Source: DATKMG01 sp035541995
GTDB lineage: Bacteria > Acidobacteriota > Terriglobia > Versatilivoradales > Versatilivoraceae
Length of the DNA: 17,951 nt
Assembly (NCBI GenBank): GCA_035541995.1
Contig: DATKMG010000770.1
Span: 1 to 17,951 of the forward strand
Reading direction: 5' to 3'
The notes under the pieces were generated by a model. That model saw only the letters and a list, made by a program, of their open reading frames with translations, was not told the DNA's origin and made no database searches. Below are positions 1-7,291 of this stretch, one piece after another (the first letter of the stretch is position 1; each line of letters starts with the position of its first letter). The position numbers and the translations under genes were made by a program.

Positions 1-1197
1 AGCCTTGCTGCCGGAGATCTTGGACATGTCGACGGTCACAATGCGTCCTGACGGCAGATAGGCTATCACGGTGCCTCCGTCGCTTGTGCGAGCGGCTGCA
101 ACATAGTCAAGGCCATTAAATTCACCTAAACCGGACGTCACCACCATGTGCTTTTGGTCAGGCACCAAATCCTGCCAAGGACGGGAAATGAAAAGGGCTT
201 TTAAATGAGCCAGGCTGACAGACCCAAGGGCGTCCAAGGCGGATTGCCAACCCGGATCAAAGAGCCAGACGGGCCGGTTCCCCATGATTTGACCGGCGGC
301 ACCGCAGAGGAGAGCCCAATAGGCCTGACGGCGGATCTGGACAGGGGTTGAATTATGTTCCCCTTCATAGGTGGATTCGATGAGGAAGAAGGGCATTGCT
401 GGATCACGGTTGTAGTCACCTAGAAGCTTCTTGTGTACGATCTCGTAAGTGTAGGTTGAGTTCACGTCCAGCCAGTTCTCCTGCGCATACCCATCTGCAG
501 CAGATTGTTCAGGAGCGCAGTGAGCGCTGAAAAGGTGACGAGAGTCAAATTCCTTTATCCCCAAAGCAATTTGGCGCACTTCATCCAACGCCTTCTCAGG
601 GCTCCGATCCCCACCCATCAGCCAGAGAATATTGGGAAAGTCCTTATAGCGCTTTCCCAAGTATCGACCATAGTCGCGACACTTGGTGGGTCCGTTGGCC
701 AGAATCTCCTCATACCACCCCTCGTCCGTACCCTTGTAGCCTAGATAGCAGGGGGCCAATAGGACTTGGATTCCCTTTTCGGCAGCCTTCTCAATAACCC
801 AGTCTGCATGGGAAAAATACTCTTCGTTAGGAGCGGAAAAGTCCCCTGGTGTGGCAAAGGGTCCCACTCCATCACGGTTCACCGGGCCGTGGAATTTATG
901 CTCGATCAGATTCACCATGAGCGTGTTGAATCCTTTGACTCGGCGGTTCTCCAGATACAGATCAGTCTCCGCCTGAGTCAATCCTGATATGAGAGACCAC
1001 GGTGCATCTCCCTGGACGAGGAAAGGAGTATCACGCTGATCTACCAAATACCGTTTGTTTGAGCTGATTTTGAGAGGATAGACAGGTGTCGGCATGGGGC
1101 CCCCAAAATCCTCTGAAAGGAAAAGCCAGAGAACCGCCGCCAGCAGGAATACCCCAATCCGACTGCTGACAATTAGACACTCCAGTCGTTTGCGCAT
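1..1197 (-). CDS. DUF4038/apiosidase-like glycoside hydrolase, 3' end outside window
   Basis: Reading the minus strand from ATG 1197 gives an open frame of 399 codons with no stop to the window edge, so the C-terminus is missing. Residues about 15-27 form one hydrophobic segment, which suggests a signal peptide or membrane anchor. The rest fits the DUF4038 TIM-barrel family (apiosidase-like, related to GH140): GDAPWSLI near residue 62, NILWLMGGD ending at D197, and FFLIESTYEGEH with E274. D197 and E274 sit where GH140 enzymes carry their catalytic acid/base and nucleophile; this assignment is by analogy. The final visible residues (FNGLDYVAAARTSDGG, then IAYLPSGR) match the start of the C-terminal beta domain usually annotated as putative collagen-binding. 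The gene begins 7 bases after the stop of the Gfo/Idh/MocA gene, so it is the distal gene of that operon. Likely role: cleavage of a plant-type glycoside outside the cytoplasm. The exact substrate cannot be read. Confidence 0.88.
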   Translation of the reverse strand, partial: MRKRLECLIVSSRIGVFLLAAVLWLFLSEDFGGPMPTPVYPLKISSNKRYLVDQRDTPFLVQGDAPWSLISGLTQAETDLYLENRRVKGFNTLMVNLIEHKFHGPVNRDGVGPFATPGDFSAPNEEYFSHADWVIEKAAEKGIQVLLAPCYLGYKGTDEGWYEEILANGPTKCRDYGRYLGKRYKDFPNILWLMGGDRSPEKALDEVRQIALGIKEFDSRHLFSAHCAPEQSAADGYAQENWLDVNSTYTYEIVHKKLLGDYNRDPAMPFFLIESTYEGEHNSTPVQIRRQAYWALLCGAAGQIMGNRPVWLFDPGWQSALDALGSVSLAHLKALFISRPWQDLVPDQKHMVVTSGLGEFNGLDYVAAARTSDGGTVIAYLPSGRIVTVDMSKISGSKA

Positions 1198-1204
1198 CTC
1201 AGTT

Positions 1205-2428
1205 TTAGACAATGTCCTCGCGCTTCTCGTCCCATTTGACCGGGCGGCCCTGCCGGTAGGAGCGCACGGCCATTTGGCAGACGATAGCGGAGCGGAACCC
1301 GATCTCGAATGGACAATTGGGTTCATTGCGGCTGCGGACACAGTCGAAGAAGTTCTGCATGTGTTGGGTAGTAGCATCTGCATAACCTGAGTTTTCAGAT
1401 GTCTCACTGGAGGGTCCAACCGCAGACTTCTCATCTTGGGGTAAGTAGCGGGGTCTGTCGGTCTCGGTGTGGACCACTGTACCCTTATTACCCAGCAAGA
1501 GGTCGTGACCTTCTCCATAATAATTATTGGAAAACATGGAATTCCAGCTGAAGAAGATCTTCTCGGGGAGGTTCATCGTCACATCCATCATGTCGGGCAA
1601 CTGCATCTTGGGAGAAAGATAATTGGCGCCGGTCATCGTCACGCTTTGCGGAATGGAGAGTCCCAGCGCTTTATACCAGTATCCCACCTGGTGAACCATG
1701 TTCTCAAAGACGTTGCCTCCGGAGTAGTCCCAGAAAAAGCGCCAGTTAATGTAGCGTTGCGGATCAAAGGCATAAGGCTTGGCTTCACCCTCGAAGGCCC
1801 TCCAATCGACGTGCTCAGCGTCGCAATCCGGAGGGATCTCTCTCGTCCATCCGCCATAAGGTGCATTCCGATAATGATGGGTATGAACGGCGGTGATGAC
1901 GCCCATGCGCTCGGGCGTGATGAATTCGCGCACCTTCTGCATGCCCGGACCACTGATCATCTGGATGCCAATCTGGACCACGCGTCCTGAACCGTCTAGC
2001 GCTTTCCGCATGCGCTTGGCGTGATCGGGATTGAAGGCCATGGTTTTTTCCTGGTAGACATCTTTGCCGGCCTGGATCGCAGGGACAAAATTCAAAACAT
2101 GCTGGTGCTGAGGAGTGGCAATGAGGACCGCGTCGATGCTTTTGTCATCGAGCAACTGTCGAAAGTCCTTATAAGTCTTGATTTGAGGAGCAATTCCTTT
2201 CGCTTCATCCAGACGCCGGGTATAGATATCAGCAACTGCAACGGCTTCGGCGTTGGGACATTGCAGGGCCGCTTTGAATATCTCCTTCCCGCGGCTTCCA
2301 GCTCCGATCAGGCCAAACCGAATACGCTCATTGGCCCCCAGGATCCGGCGAGATGCAACCAGCCCGGAAACCGTAAGGCCGGCTGCGCTACTTAATAACT
2401 GCCCCATAAATTTGCGGCGATTCGACAT
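1205..2428 (-). CDS. Tat-exported Gfo/Idh/MocA family oxidoreductase
   Basis: This is a 407-aa NAD(P)-dependent sugar or polyol dehydrogenase-like protein. The N-terminus (SNRRKFMGQ, then a hydrophobic stretch to about residue 30) is a twin-arginine signal, so the enzyme is probably exported folded with its cofactor. Residues 36-47 (IRFGLIGAGSRG) carry the Rossmann GxGxxG motif (G42, G44, G47). E127-K128 in YQEKTMA is the family EK dyad, with K128 the usual catalytic lysine. The C-terminal alpha/beta domain follows, with H246 in a MVHQVGYW motif as a candidate active-site histidine. The protein ends in GRPVKWDEKRE, a common ending in this family. Length is typical for Tat-type members. An excellent Shine-Dalgarno (AGGAGG, plus-strand cctcct at 2435-2440) lies 6 bases before ATG 2428. 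It is 32 bases after the sugar isomerase stop and 7 bases before the glycosidase start, so all three are probably co-transcribed. Substrate is unknown. Confidence 0.93.
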   Translation of the reverse strand: MSNRRKFMGQLLSSAAGLTVSGLVASRRILGANERIRFGLIGAGSRGKEIFKAALQCPNAEAVAVADIYTRRLDEAKGIAPQIKTYKDFRQLLDDKSIDAVLIATPQHQHVLNFVPAIQAGKDVYQEKTMAFNPDHAKRMRKALDGSGRVVQIGIQMISGPGMQKVREFITPERMGVITAVHTHHYRNAPYGGWTREIPPDCDAEHVDWRAFEGEAKPYAFDPQRYINWRFFWDYSGGNVFENMVHQVGYWYKALGLSIPQSVTMTGANYLSPKMQLPDMMDVTMNLPEKIFFSWNSMFSNNYYGEGHDLLLGNKGTVVHTETDRPRYLPQDEKSAVGPSSETSENSGYADATTQHMQNFFDCVRSRNEPNCPFEIGFRSAIVCQMAVRSYRQGRPVKWDEKREDIV

Positions 2429-2460
2429 ACGATGCCTCCTGAATTATTAATATGGATAAT

Positions 2461-3363
2461 TCAAACACTGGAATATTTCTTGCACAGAGTTCTGATCTTT
2501 TCGATGAGCTTGGGCACACCGGTCATTGCATCTTCATCCCCCTCATACTCGGCAGACATATAGCCCTTGTAGCCTGCCTTTACAAACATTTGCCAGACGC
2601 GATCCAGATCCAACGGGTTCTTGGCTTCGCCATAAAAGTCGCGGACATGAGTGTGAGTGGCGAAGGAGACACAAGCCTCAATTTGCTGATAAGGATTTTC
2701 CTGGAAATTGCTGATATCCAGATTGCACCCAGCATAGGGCGAATCAACCTGGCGCAGAATCTCCAGGATATTAGAAGCTTTTGATGTGATTCCGCCGTGA
2801 CTCTCAATCCCGAGACTAATCCCTTTAGTCGCGGCATAATCGCAAGCGGGCTTCATCGTTTCGACCACCCATTGAATCCCCTGCTCCTCGCTGGCTCCTT
2901 TTGGAACCTCACCCCCAAACACGCGGAGATGTGATGCGCCCAGTAATTCCGTGGCGTCCACCCATTTTTTGATTTTTTCGAGTTCATCGCGGCGTTTCGT
3001 AGAATCAGGCTGACACATGTTAGTGCCAATAGCCGCGCCTGAAAAGGGCATGGCATTCCGGTAAGCAAGGCGCCTCAGGCCGGCGAGATAGGCGGGCTCG
3101 GTAGATTTTAACCAGTACGTGGTGATGTCTACTCCCTGAAAACCCAACTCTACGGCCTTCCCGATGAAATCCTCCATGGTCATTCGGCCTGCCTCTAGAT
3201 ACTTGCGGTAGGAATAGGCGCAGCATCCAACCAGAAGCCGGGGACGGGAAGCAACCGGTACTTCTGCTGACAGAATATTCAGGCTGTTGCTCATATCTAA
3301 AGCTCCAAGAGCAACTGTACCTGCTGCTTTCATGAAATCCCGCCGGCGAAAAGTGTTATTCAT
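2461..3363 (-). CDS. Tat-signal sugar phosphate isomerase/epimerase-like TIM-barrel protein
   Basis: This 300-aa protein belongs to the xylose isomerase-like TIM-barrel superfamily (AP endonuclease family 2). An N-terminal RRRDFMKAAGTVALGAL segment is a twin-arginine signal, so it probably acts outside the cytoplasm. Expected metal ligands are visible: E187 in LGIESHGG, D216 in CNLDISNF, H239 in THTHVRDF and E272 in MSAEYEGDED, the E-D-H-E quartet that holds a divalent metal in this fold. The start at ATG 3363 is set by a strong Shine-Dalgarno, AAAGGAGGT (plus-strand acctccttt at 3368-3376). Its position directly before the Gfo/Idh/MocA gene suggests that the two act in sequence, for example isomerisation, epimerisation or lyase chemistry on an oxidised sugar. 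The family also contains lyases and 3-keto-sugar enzymes, so the exact reaction is open. Confidence 0.9.
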   Translation of the reverse strand: MNNTFRRRDFMKAAGTVALGALDMSNSLNILSAEVPVASRPRLLVGCCAYSYRKYLEAGRMTMEDFIGKAVELGFQGVDITTYWLKSTEPAYLAGLRRLAYRNAMPFSGAAIGTNMCQPDSTKRRDELEKIKKWVDATELLGASHLRVFGGEVPKGASEEQGIQWVVETMKPACDYAATKGISLGIESHGGITSKASNILEILRQVDSPYAGCNLDISNFQENPYQQIEACVSFATHTHVRDFYGEAKNPLDLDRVWQMFVKAGYKGYMSAEYEGDEDAMTGVPKLIEKIRTLCKKYSSV

Positions 3364-3458
3364 TCTGACCTCCTTTGATCGTTACCCTCCTGCTTCTTTC
3401 CGATGCGATTGACGGCCTCCTCGGAACCTATCGGCAGGACAATATAATCCTTGTTCAC
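3360..3458 (-). CDS. possible 32-aa small ORF interlocked between threonine aldolase and isomerase genes
   Basis: A GTG at 3458 overlaps the TGA stop of the threonine aldolase gene (GTGA). Its frame stays open for 32 codons through the whole 91-base gap and stops with a TGA that overlaps the ATG of the isomerase gene (ATGA). The peptide begins MNKDYIVLPIGSEEAV and ends rich in charged residues. Both junctions have the geometry of translational coupling. No family is recognised. It could simply be an open spacer: a frame of this length is not rare by chance, and the isomerase gene has its own strong ribosome binding site. Codon usage or conservation would decide. Confidence 0.25.
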   Translation of the reverse strand: MNKDYIVLPIGSEEAVNRIGKKQEGNDQRRSE

Positions 3459-4498
3459 AATTGAATCGTGTCCCGAAGAAACCTGACGAATTCCTCAATG
3501 TCATCTTCTGTTGTGTCAAACGATGTCATCCAGCGAACTTCAGCCGTGCTCTCATTCCACACGTAAAAGAAGTATTCCTTTTGCAGAATGGGTATACATT
3601 GCCGTGGCACAATGGCAAAGACGGCATTGGCTTCAACCTTTTGAGTAATATTGACGTGGGGGATTTTCTGAACTTCTTCAGCGAGCTGTTGTGCCATCCG
3701 GTTTGCGTGTTCCGCATTACGACGCCACAGGTCGTTGGAAAGGAATGCTCCAAACTGGGCGGAAATGAAACGCATCTTGGAGGCAAGCTGCATTCCCTGC
3801 TTGCGGTTGTACTTTAGATTCTCAGAAAGGGCCGGTGCAAAAAATACCAGAGCTTCCCCATACATCATGCCATTCTTGGTGCCCCCAAAGGAAAGTAAGT
3901 CCACACCGGCATCCCCAGTCAAAGCTCTGAGCGGCACTCCCAGGCTTACAGCGGCATTGGAAAGCCTGGCGCCATCCATGTGAAGCAGCATCCCGTTCTG
4001 ATGGGCACAATCAGCCAGGACCGCAACTTCACCTGGAGTGTAAACTGTCCCCATCTCAGTTGATTGAGAAATGGAAACCACTCTGGGCTGAACATGGTGT
4101 TGGTCACCCACCCCGTGTAGCCAGGCTTTGATTTCCTCCACCCGGATCTTCCCGTCCCGAGTCGGAACAGTGAGCAACTTGCAACCGGTAAATTTCTCCG
4201 GAGCGCCGCATTCGTCGACATTGATATGGGCCGTTTCAGCACAAATGATGGCATTGAAGGGCCGGGTGACTGTCTGCAACCCGATCACATTAGCTGCTGT
4301 TCCACCAAAGACAAAATAGGTATCGATCTCCTCACCAAAGGTGCATTTGAATATATCCAGCGTAGACCTTGTGTAAGGATCATCGCCGTAGGCGATTGCG
4401 TGCCCGGAATTAGCTGCGGCAAGAGCTGTTAAGATTTCGGGATGGATTCCGGCATTGTTGTCACTGGCGAAGCTGTGCACGCGTCTCAAGAAACCCAT
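3455..4498 (-). CDS. ltaE: low-specificity L-threonine aldolase (PLP-dependent)
   Basis: This 347-aa fold-type I PLP enzyme cleaves L-threonine or L-allo-threonine to glycine and acetaldehyde in the cytoplasm. Family signatures: SFASDNNAGIHPEIL at the N-terminus, AYGDDPYT, FVFGGTAANV, H91 in ETAHINVDECGAPE (stacks on the cofactor ring), D175 and R178 in HMDGARLSNA (pyridine nitrogen and phosphate contacts), and the Schiff-base lysine K208 in SFGGTKNGMMYGEA. Length is normal. ATG 4498 is the first start after an in-frame TAG three codons upstream. Its spacing to the purine run AAGG is too short, so a GTG at residue 7, closer to the usual family N-terminus, is an alternative. Its link to the downstream sugar genes may be only positional. 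Confidence 0.93.
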   Translation of the reverse strand: MGFLRRVHSFASDNNAGIHPEILTALAAANSGHAIAYGDDPYTRSTLDIFKCTFGEEIDTYFVFGGTAANVIGLQTVTRPFNAIICAETAHINVDECGAPEKFTGCKLLTVPTRDGKIRVEEIKAWLHGVGDQHHVQPRVVSISQSTEMGTVYTPGEVAVLADCAHQNGMLLHMDGARLSNAAVSLGVPLRALTGDAGVDLLSFGGTKNGMMYGEALVFFAPALSENLKYNRKQGMQLASKMRFISAQFGAFLSNDLWRRNAEHANRMAQQLAEEVQKIPHVNITQKVEANAVFAIVPRQCIPILQKEYFFYVWNESTAEVRWMTSFDTTEDDIEEFVRFLRDTIQL

Positions 4499-4533
4499 CC
4501 TTAACTATACACGACGACATTAGTAATGCCGTC

Positions 4534-4603
4534 CCCTCACCCGGTCCGCTAATGTGGCCCACCCTCTCCCGCCGCACGGCGGGAGCGAGACCAGGGGTGA
4601 GGG
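4534..4603. repeat. nested palindromic intergenic repeat
   Basis: The outer arms ccctcaccc (4534-4542) and gggtgaggg (4595-4603) are perfect inverted repeats. Inside them is a second perfect palindrome, ctcccgccg-ca-cggcgggag (4566-4585). It sits in the gap between the DUF2148 and threonine aldolase genes, both read leftward. It resembles the CCCTCACCC/CTCTCCC-type extragenic repeats common in Gram-negative genomes. There is no following T-run, so it is not a classical terminator, although the transcript could fold and attenuate or stabilise mRNA. Confidence 0.7.
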
Positions 4604-4655
4604 CCCGAAAGTTACGAACACAAAGATGCGGCATAACATATGTCCCATGCAGAGA

Positions 4656-5186
4656 TCATGATTTTCGGTCGAAAAAAGGGCTCTTGCCCGTAATGCTCAA
4701 CGGGATGCCCAGGGCCTGCTTGACTCCTTCCCCAAACAGGTTCAAGTCCAAGGACGATCGCCCAATTGAAAACATCAATCGAGTGTCCACGTGGAAACTG
4801 GCCGCGACGCCGACCGCTGAACACGCAGCAATACCCAGGTCCATAGAATTGAAAGCGCAGGCGCCATGGCTGTTTTTCAGCGATTCACAAGTCAGATGGC
4901 CGCAAAATCCGCAGTCGAGGCTAGCGGGATTCGATTCTACCCCAATGACGATAACCACTGGTGAGGCCGAGATACAGTTGGCATCCCGTTCAAATCCTGG
5001 CCGGTTTTCCAGCCGCGCAATTTCCTTCATCTTGTTGGCCAACACCCGCCGGGAGTCCTCGTCGTCAAGGGCAATTACTTTAATGTTGTCTATCCCGCGG
5101 GTCTTAGGAGCCGTTCTGGCTGCGGCCGTCATCAAAGCAGCCACGTTGCAAGCAGCCTCTTTTTCGAGTTCAGCAGATTCTTTCAT
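4656..5186 (-). CDS. DUF2148 ferredoxin-domain protein
   Basis: This is a 176-aa cysteine-rich protein of the DUF2148 family. Numbered from ATG 5186, the cysteines are C92-G-F-C95 followed by C100 (in DCGFCGHLTC), C110 (in HGACAFNSMDLG) and C122 (in IAACSAVG), enough for an iron-sulfur cluster. Family members are annotated as ferredoxin-domain proteins, but their partner and reaction are not established. A longer frame begins at GTG 5195, but an AGGTG sequence that includes that GTG lies 6 bases before ATG 5186, making the ATG the better start. No signal peptide is seen, so it is probably cytosolic. It is the first gene of the leftward block, 157 bases before the threonine aldolase gene and divergent from the symporter gene. 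Confidence 0.82.
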   Translation of the reverse strand: MKESAELEKEAACNVAALMTAAARTAPKTRGIDNIKVIALDDEDSRRVLANKMKEIARLENRPGFERDANCISASPVVIVIGVESNPASLDCGFCGHLTCESLKNSHGACAFNSMDLGIAACSAVGVAASFHVDTRLMFSIGRSSLDLNLFGEGVKQALGIPLSITGKSPFFDRKS

Positions 5187-5463
5187 GGTGAGCACCTATG
5201 TTTTGATCGTTTTAGAGAGTTCTGCCACGCAAGCATGGCCGACGGCCGAATCAAGGAGCCTCTGGCATCTTGGTTGGGGGAGGGTTGACGCCCCGCGATA
5301 ATCGGTCGAGCTCAGCTGCACGTACCGAAGGACGGAATATTTTCTGGTGTCGTTACAGGCCAGTCCCCCTTATTATGTAGGCCTAAAATTGAACCCGTGA
5401 GGTCTTCCGGGACTCCCGGTTCAAGTCTAACCTTTCTCCGATTCCACCATACTGGCGGTTCTT
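5187..5463. promoter_or_regulatory. divergent intergenic region with a 7-bp inverted repeat
   Basis: This 277-base gap separates the leftward DUF2148 block from the rightward symporter gene, so it should hold both promoters. The clearest structure is TTGAACC (5389-5395) with GGTTCAA (5418-5424). The right arm overlaps a second palindrome, CCGGGA-C-TCCCGG (5407-5419). Either could be an operator about 45 bases before the symporter start. No convincing -35/-10 pair was found. Regulatory function is inferred from position only. Confidence 0.3.
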
Positions 5464-7167
5464 ATGTCCTTTCTGCTTCTTGTGACACCTGCTCGGCTCC
5501 TTAAGATGAGCCCAGTCGACCTGACGATAGTTGTTGTTTACTTCATCGTCGTTCTAGCGATTGGAGTCTACTTGAAGAAGTACACCAGTACAAGCGAGGA
5601 GTTCTTTCTGGCGGGCCGCAAGATGACCGCCTGGATCGCAGGATTGAGTTTCATCTCAGCTAACCTCGGATCGCTCGAGACCATGGGATACGCAGCGGCC
5701 ACCTACCAGCACGGCCTGGTGATTGCTCACGCTTACTATATTGGAGCCATTCCGGCAATCCTGGTCCTGGCCATGGTCATGCTGCCGTTCTATTATGTTT
5801 CCAAGACCCACTCGGTACCCGGTTACCTCAGGCTGCGGTACGGGGAATCGACCCGGACCGTCTCCAGCATTACTTTTGCCGTCATGACCATCCTCATGAG
5901 CGGAATCAACATGTTTTCGATGGCCAAGGTCATGCAGGTGATCCTGGGCTGGAACTTCAACTACAGTATGTGGATTTCCTCGCTGACGGTGGCCGTCTAT
6001 GTGATGTTGGGAGGTCTGCTGTCGGCAATCTTCAACGAAGTACTGCAATTCTTCCTCATCTGGCTGGGTTCGCTATTGATTCCAATTCTGGGTCTGATCG
6101 AGTCGGGCGGCTGGAGCGCATTGGTAGTTCGCATTAATGAGCGATTTGCCGGCCAGGACTACACGCACCTCTGGCGCAACATGGGCTCTTTCGCGGACAA
6201 CCCAATGGGGTTGGACTGGATTGGAGTCGTCCTTGGCTGGGGCCTGGCGATCTCGTTTGGCTACTGGACCACGGATTTCCTGGTTGTCCAGCGGGTACTT
6301 GCCGCCAAGGACCTTCGTTCGGCACAATTGGGTACGATTCTGGGAGCAGCCTTAAAGATGATGGTTCCGCTCATTGTCATTCTCCCCGGATTACTGGGAC
6401 TTGCAATTCTGCCCATGCATTTGGTCAGCGAGCCGGAGGCAATAAGAACCGGGGCGCACAGCTATAACGAAGTACTTCCCCTGATGATGGCGCGGTATTG
6501 CGGTCCTGGTCTATTGGGTTTGGGTGTCACCGCCCTGATCGCAGGCTTCATGTCAGGTATGGCGGGGAACGTCAGCGCCTTTGCCACCGTCTGGACATAC
6601 GACATTTACCGCGCTTTGATCCGAAGAAAGGCCGCTGATGAACACTACGTGAAAATGGGCCGCTGGTGCTCTATCCTGGGCGTGTTTCTCAGTATCGGAA
6701 CTGCCTACCTAGTGATGTTCTTCGACAACATAATCGCCTATGCGCAGGTGATCTTCATTTTCGGGATTGTGCCGCAGTTCGTCACGATCATCTTGGGAAT
6801 GTTATGGAAGAGGACTACACCAAAAGGCGGCTTCTACGGTCTATTGGCGGGAACAATGGCCTCAATTGCGTTATTCAGCTGGGTAAGGCTGGACCCTGCA
6901 GCACTGAAGTATGTGGCCTTTAATGTGCATGCCAGTGAAATGGCGGATAACGTCTACCGTGCCTTCTGGTGCCTGTTGGCAACTCTTCTCGTAACGGTGG
7001 GGATCAGCCTGTTTACCAAGCCCAAGCCGGAGGCCGAGTTAACCAACCTGGTTTACGGATTCACTCCATTCCCCAAAGAAAGCGGTTTGAGTTTTGTTCA
7101 AAAACCCGCCTTCTGGGCCGCTCTGGTAGGGGCTGCTTTTATCATTGTCAATGTTGTCTTCTGGTAG
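5464..7167 (+). CDS. sodium:solute symporter (SSS family), probable sugar transporter
   Basis: This 567-aa inner-membrane protein has about 13-14 hydrophobic helices and fits the SSS/SLC5 family. Family marks include LTIVVVYFIVVLAIGVYL (TM1), the loop SEEFFLAGRKMTAWIAGLSFISAN (residues 44-67), VPGYLRLRYGEST, DFLVVQRVLAAKDL (271-284), and ALIAGFMSGMAGNVSAFATVWTYDIY (357-382), the segment that contributes to the second sodium site. This sequence type is common among SSS members found beside sugar-catabolic genes. The initiating ATG 5464 has only a weak GGCGG upstream. An in-frame ATG at 5506, just before the first helix (MSPVDLT), is an alternative. Divergent placement next to the glycosidase, dehydrogenase and isomerase block suggests import of the sugar they release or modify. 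The substrate is not readable. Confidence 0.93.
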   Translation: MSFLLLVTPARLLKMSPVDLTIVVVYFIVVLAIGVYLKKYTSTSEEFFLAGRKMTAWIAGLSFISANLGSLETMGYAAATYQHGLVIAHAYYIGAIPAILVLAMVMLPFYYVSKTHSVPGYLRLRYGESTRTVSSITFAVMTILMSGINMFSMAKVMQVILGWNFNYSMWISSLTVAVYVMLGGLLSAIFNEVLQFFLIWLGSLLIPILGLIESGGWSALVVRINERFAGQDYTHLWRNMGSFADNPMGLDWIGVVLGWGLAISFGYWTTDFLVVQRVLAAKDLRSAQLGTILGAALKMMVPLIVILPGLLGLAILPMHLVSEPEAIRTGAHSYNEVLPLMMARYCGPGLLGLGVTALIAGFMSGMAGNVSAFATVWTYDIYRALIRRKAADEHYVKMGRWCSILGVFLSIGTAYLVMFFDNIIAYAQVIFIFGIVPQFVTIILGMLWKRTTPKGGFYGLLAGTMASIALFSWVRLDPAALKYVAFNVHASEMADNVYRAFWCLLATLLVTVGISLFTKPKPEAELTNLVYGFTPFPKESGLSFVQKPAFWAALVGAAFIIVNVVFW

Positions 7168-7291
7168 TTGAAACCCTCCTGTCCATGGGCAATTACGAAA
7201 TTCTGTTAAAGCACTGTCAGCTACCCGTCTCATTCACTTCCGTTGCCTTTTCAGGGTTAACCGGTGCGCGGGAACGAATATACGGTGATCT

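Noticed and set aside
1469..1990. 173-codon plus-strand open frame opposite the Gfo/Idh/MocA gene
   Set aside because: It lies wholly antisense to a gene with clear family motifs, has no ribosome binding site or recognisable domain, and is a shadow frame.
4552..5301. 249-codon plus-strand open frame opposite the DUF2148 gene
   Set aside because: Low-complexity serine/arginine-rich translation running through the palindromic repeat and antisense to a gene with a conserved cysteine pattern.
5415..5449. GGTTCAAGTC followed by ...CCACCA resembling the 3' half of a tRNA
   Set aside because: The bases flanking the supposed T-loop (cccgg and ctaac) do not pair, the distance to CCA is wrong, and no upstream cloverleaf arms fit.
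7168..7291. Possible bidirectional terminator between the convergent symporter and EamA genes
   Set aside because: Only a distant 6-bp AACCCT/AGGGTT pair was found, with no compact stem or T-run.
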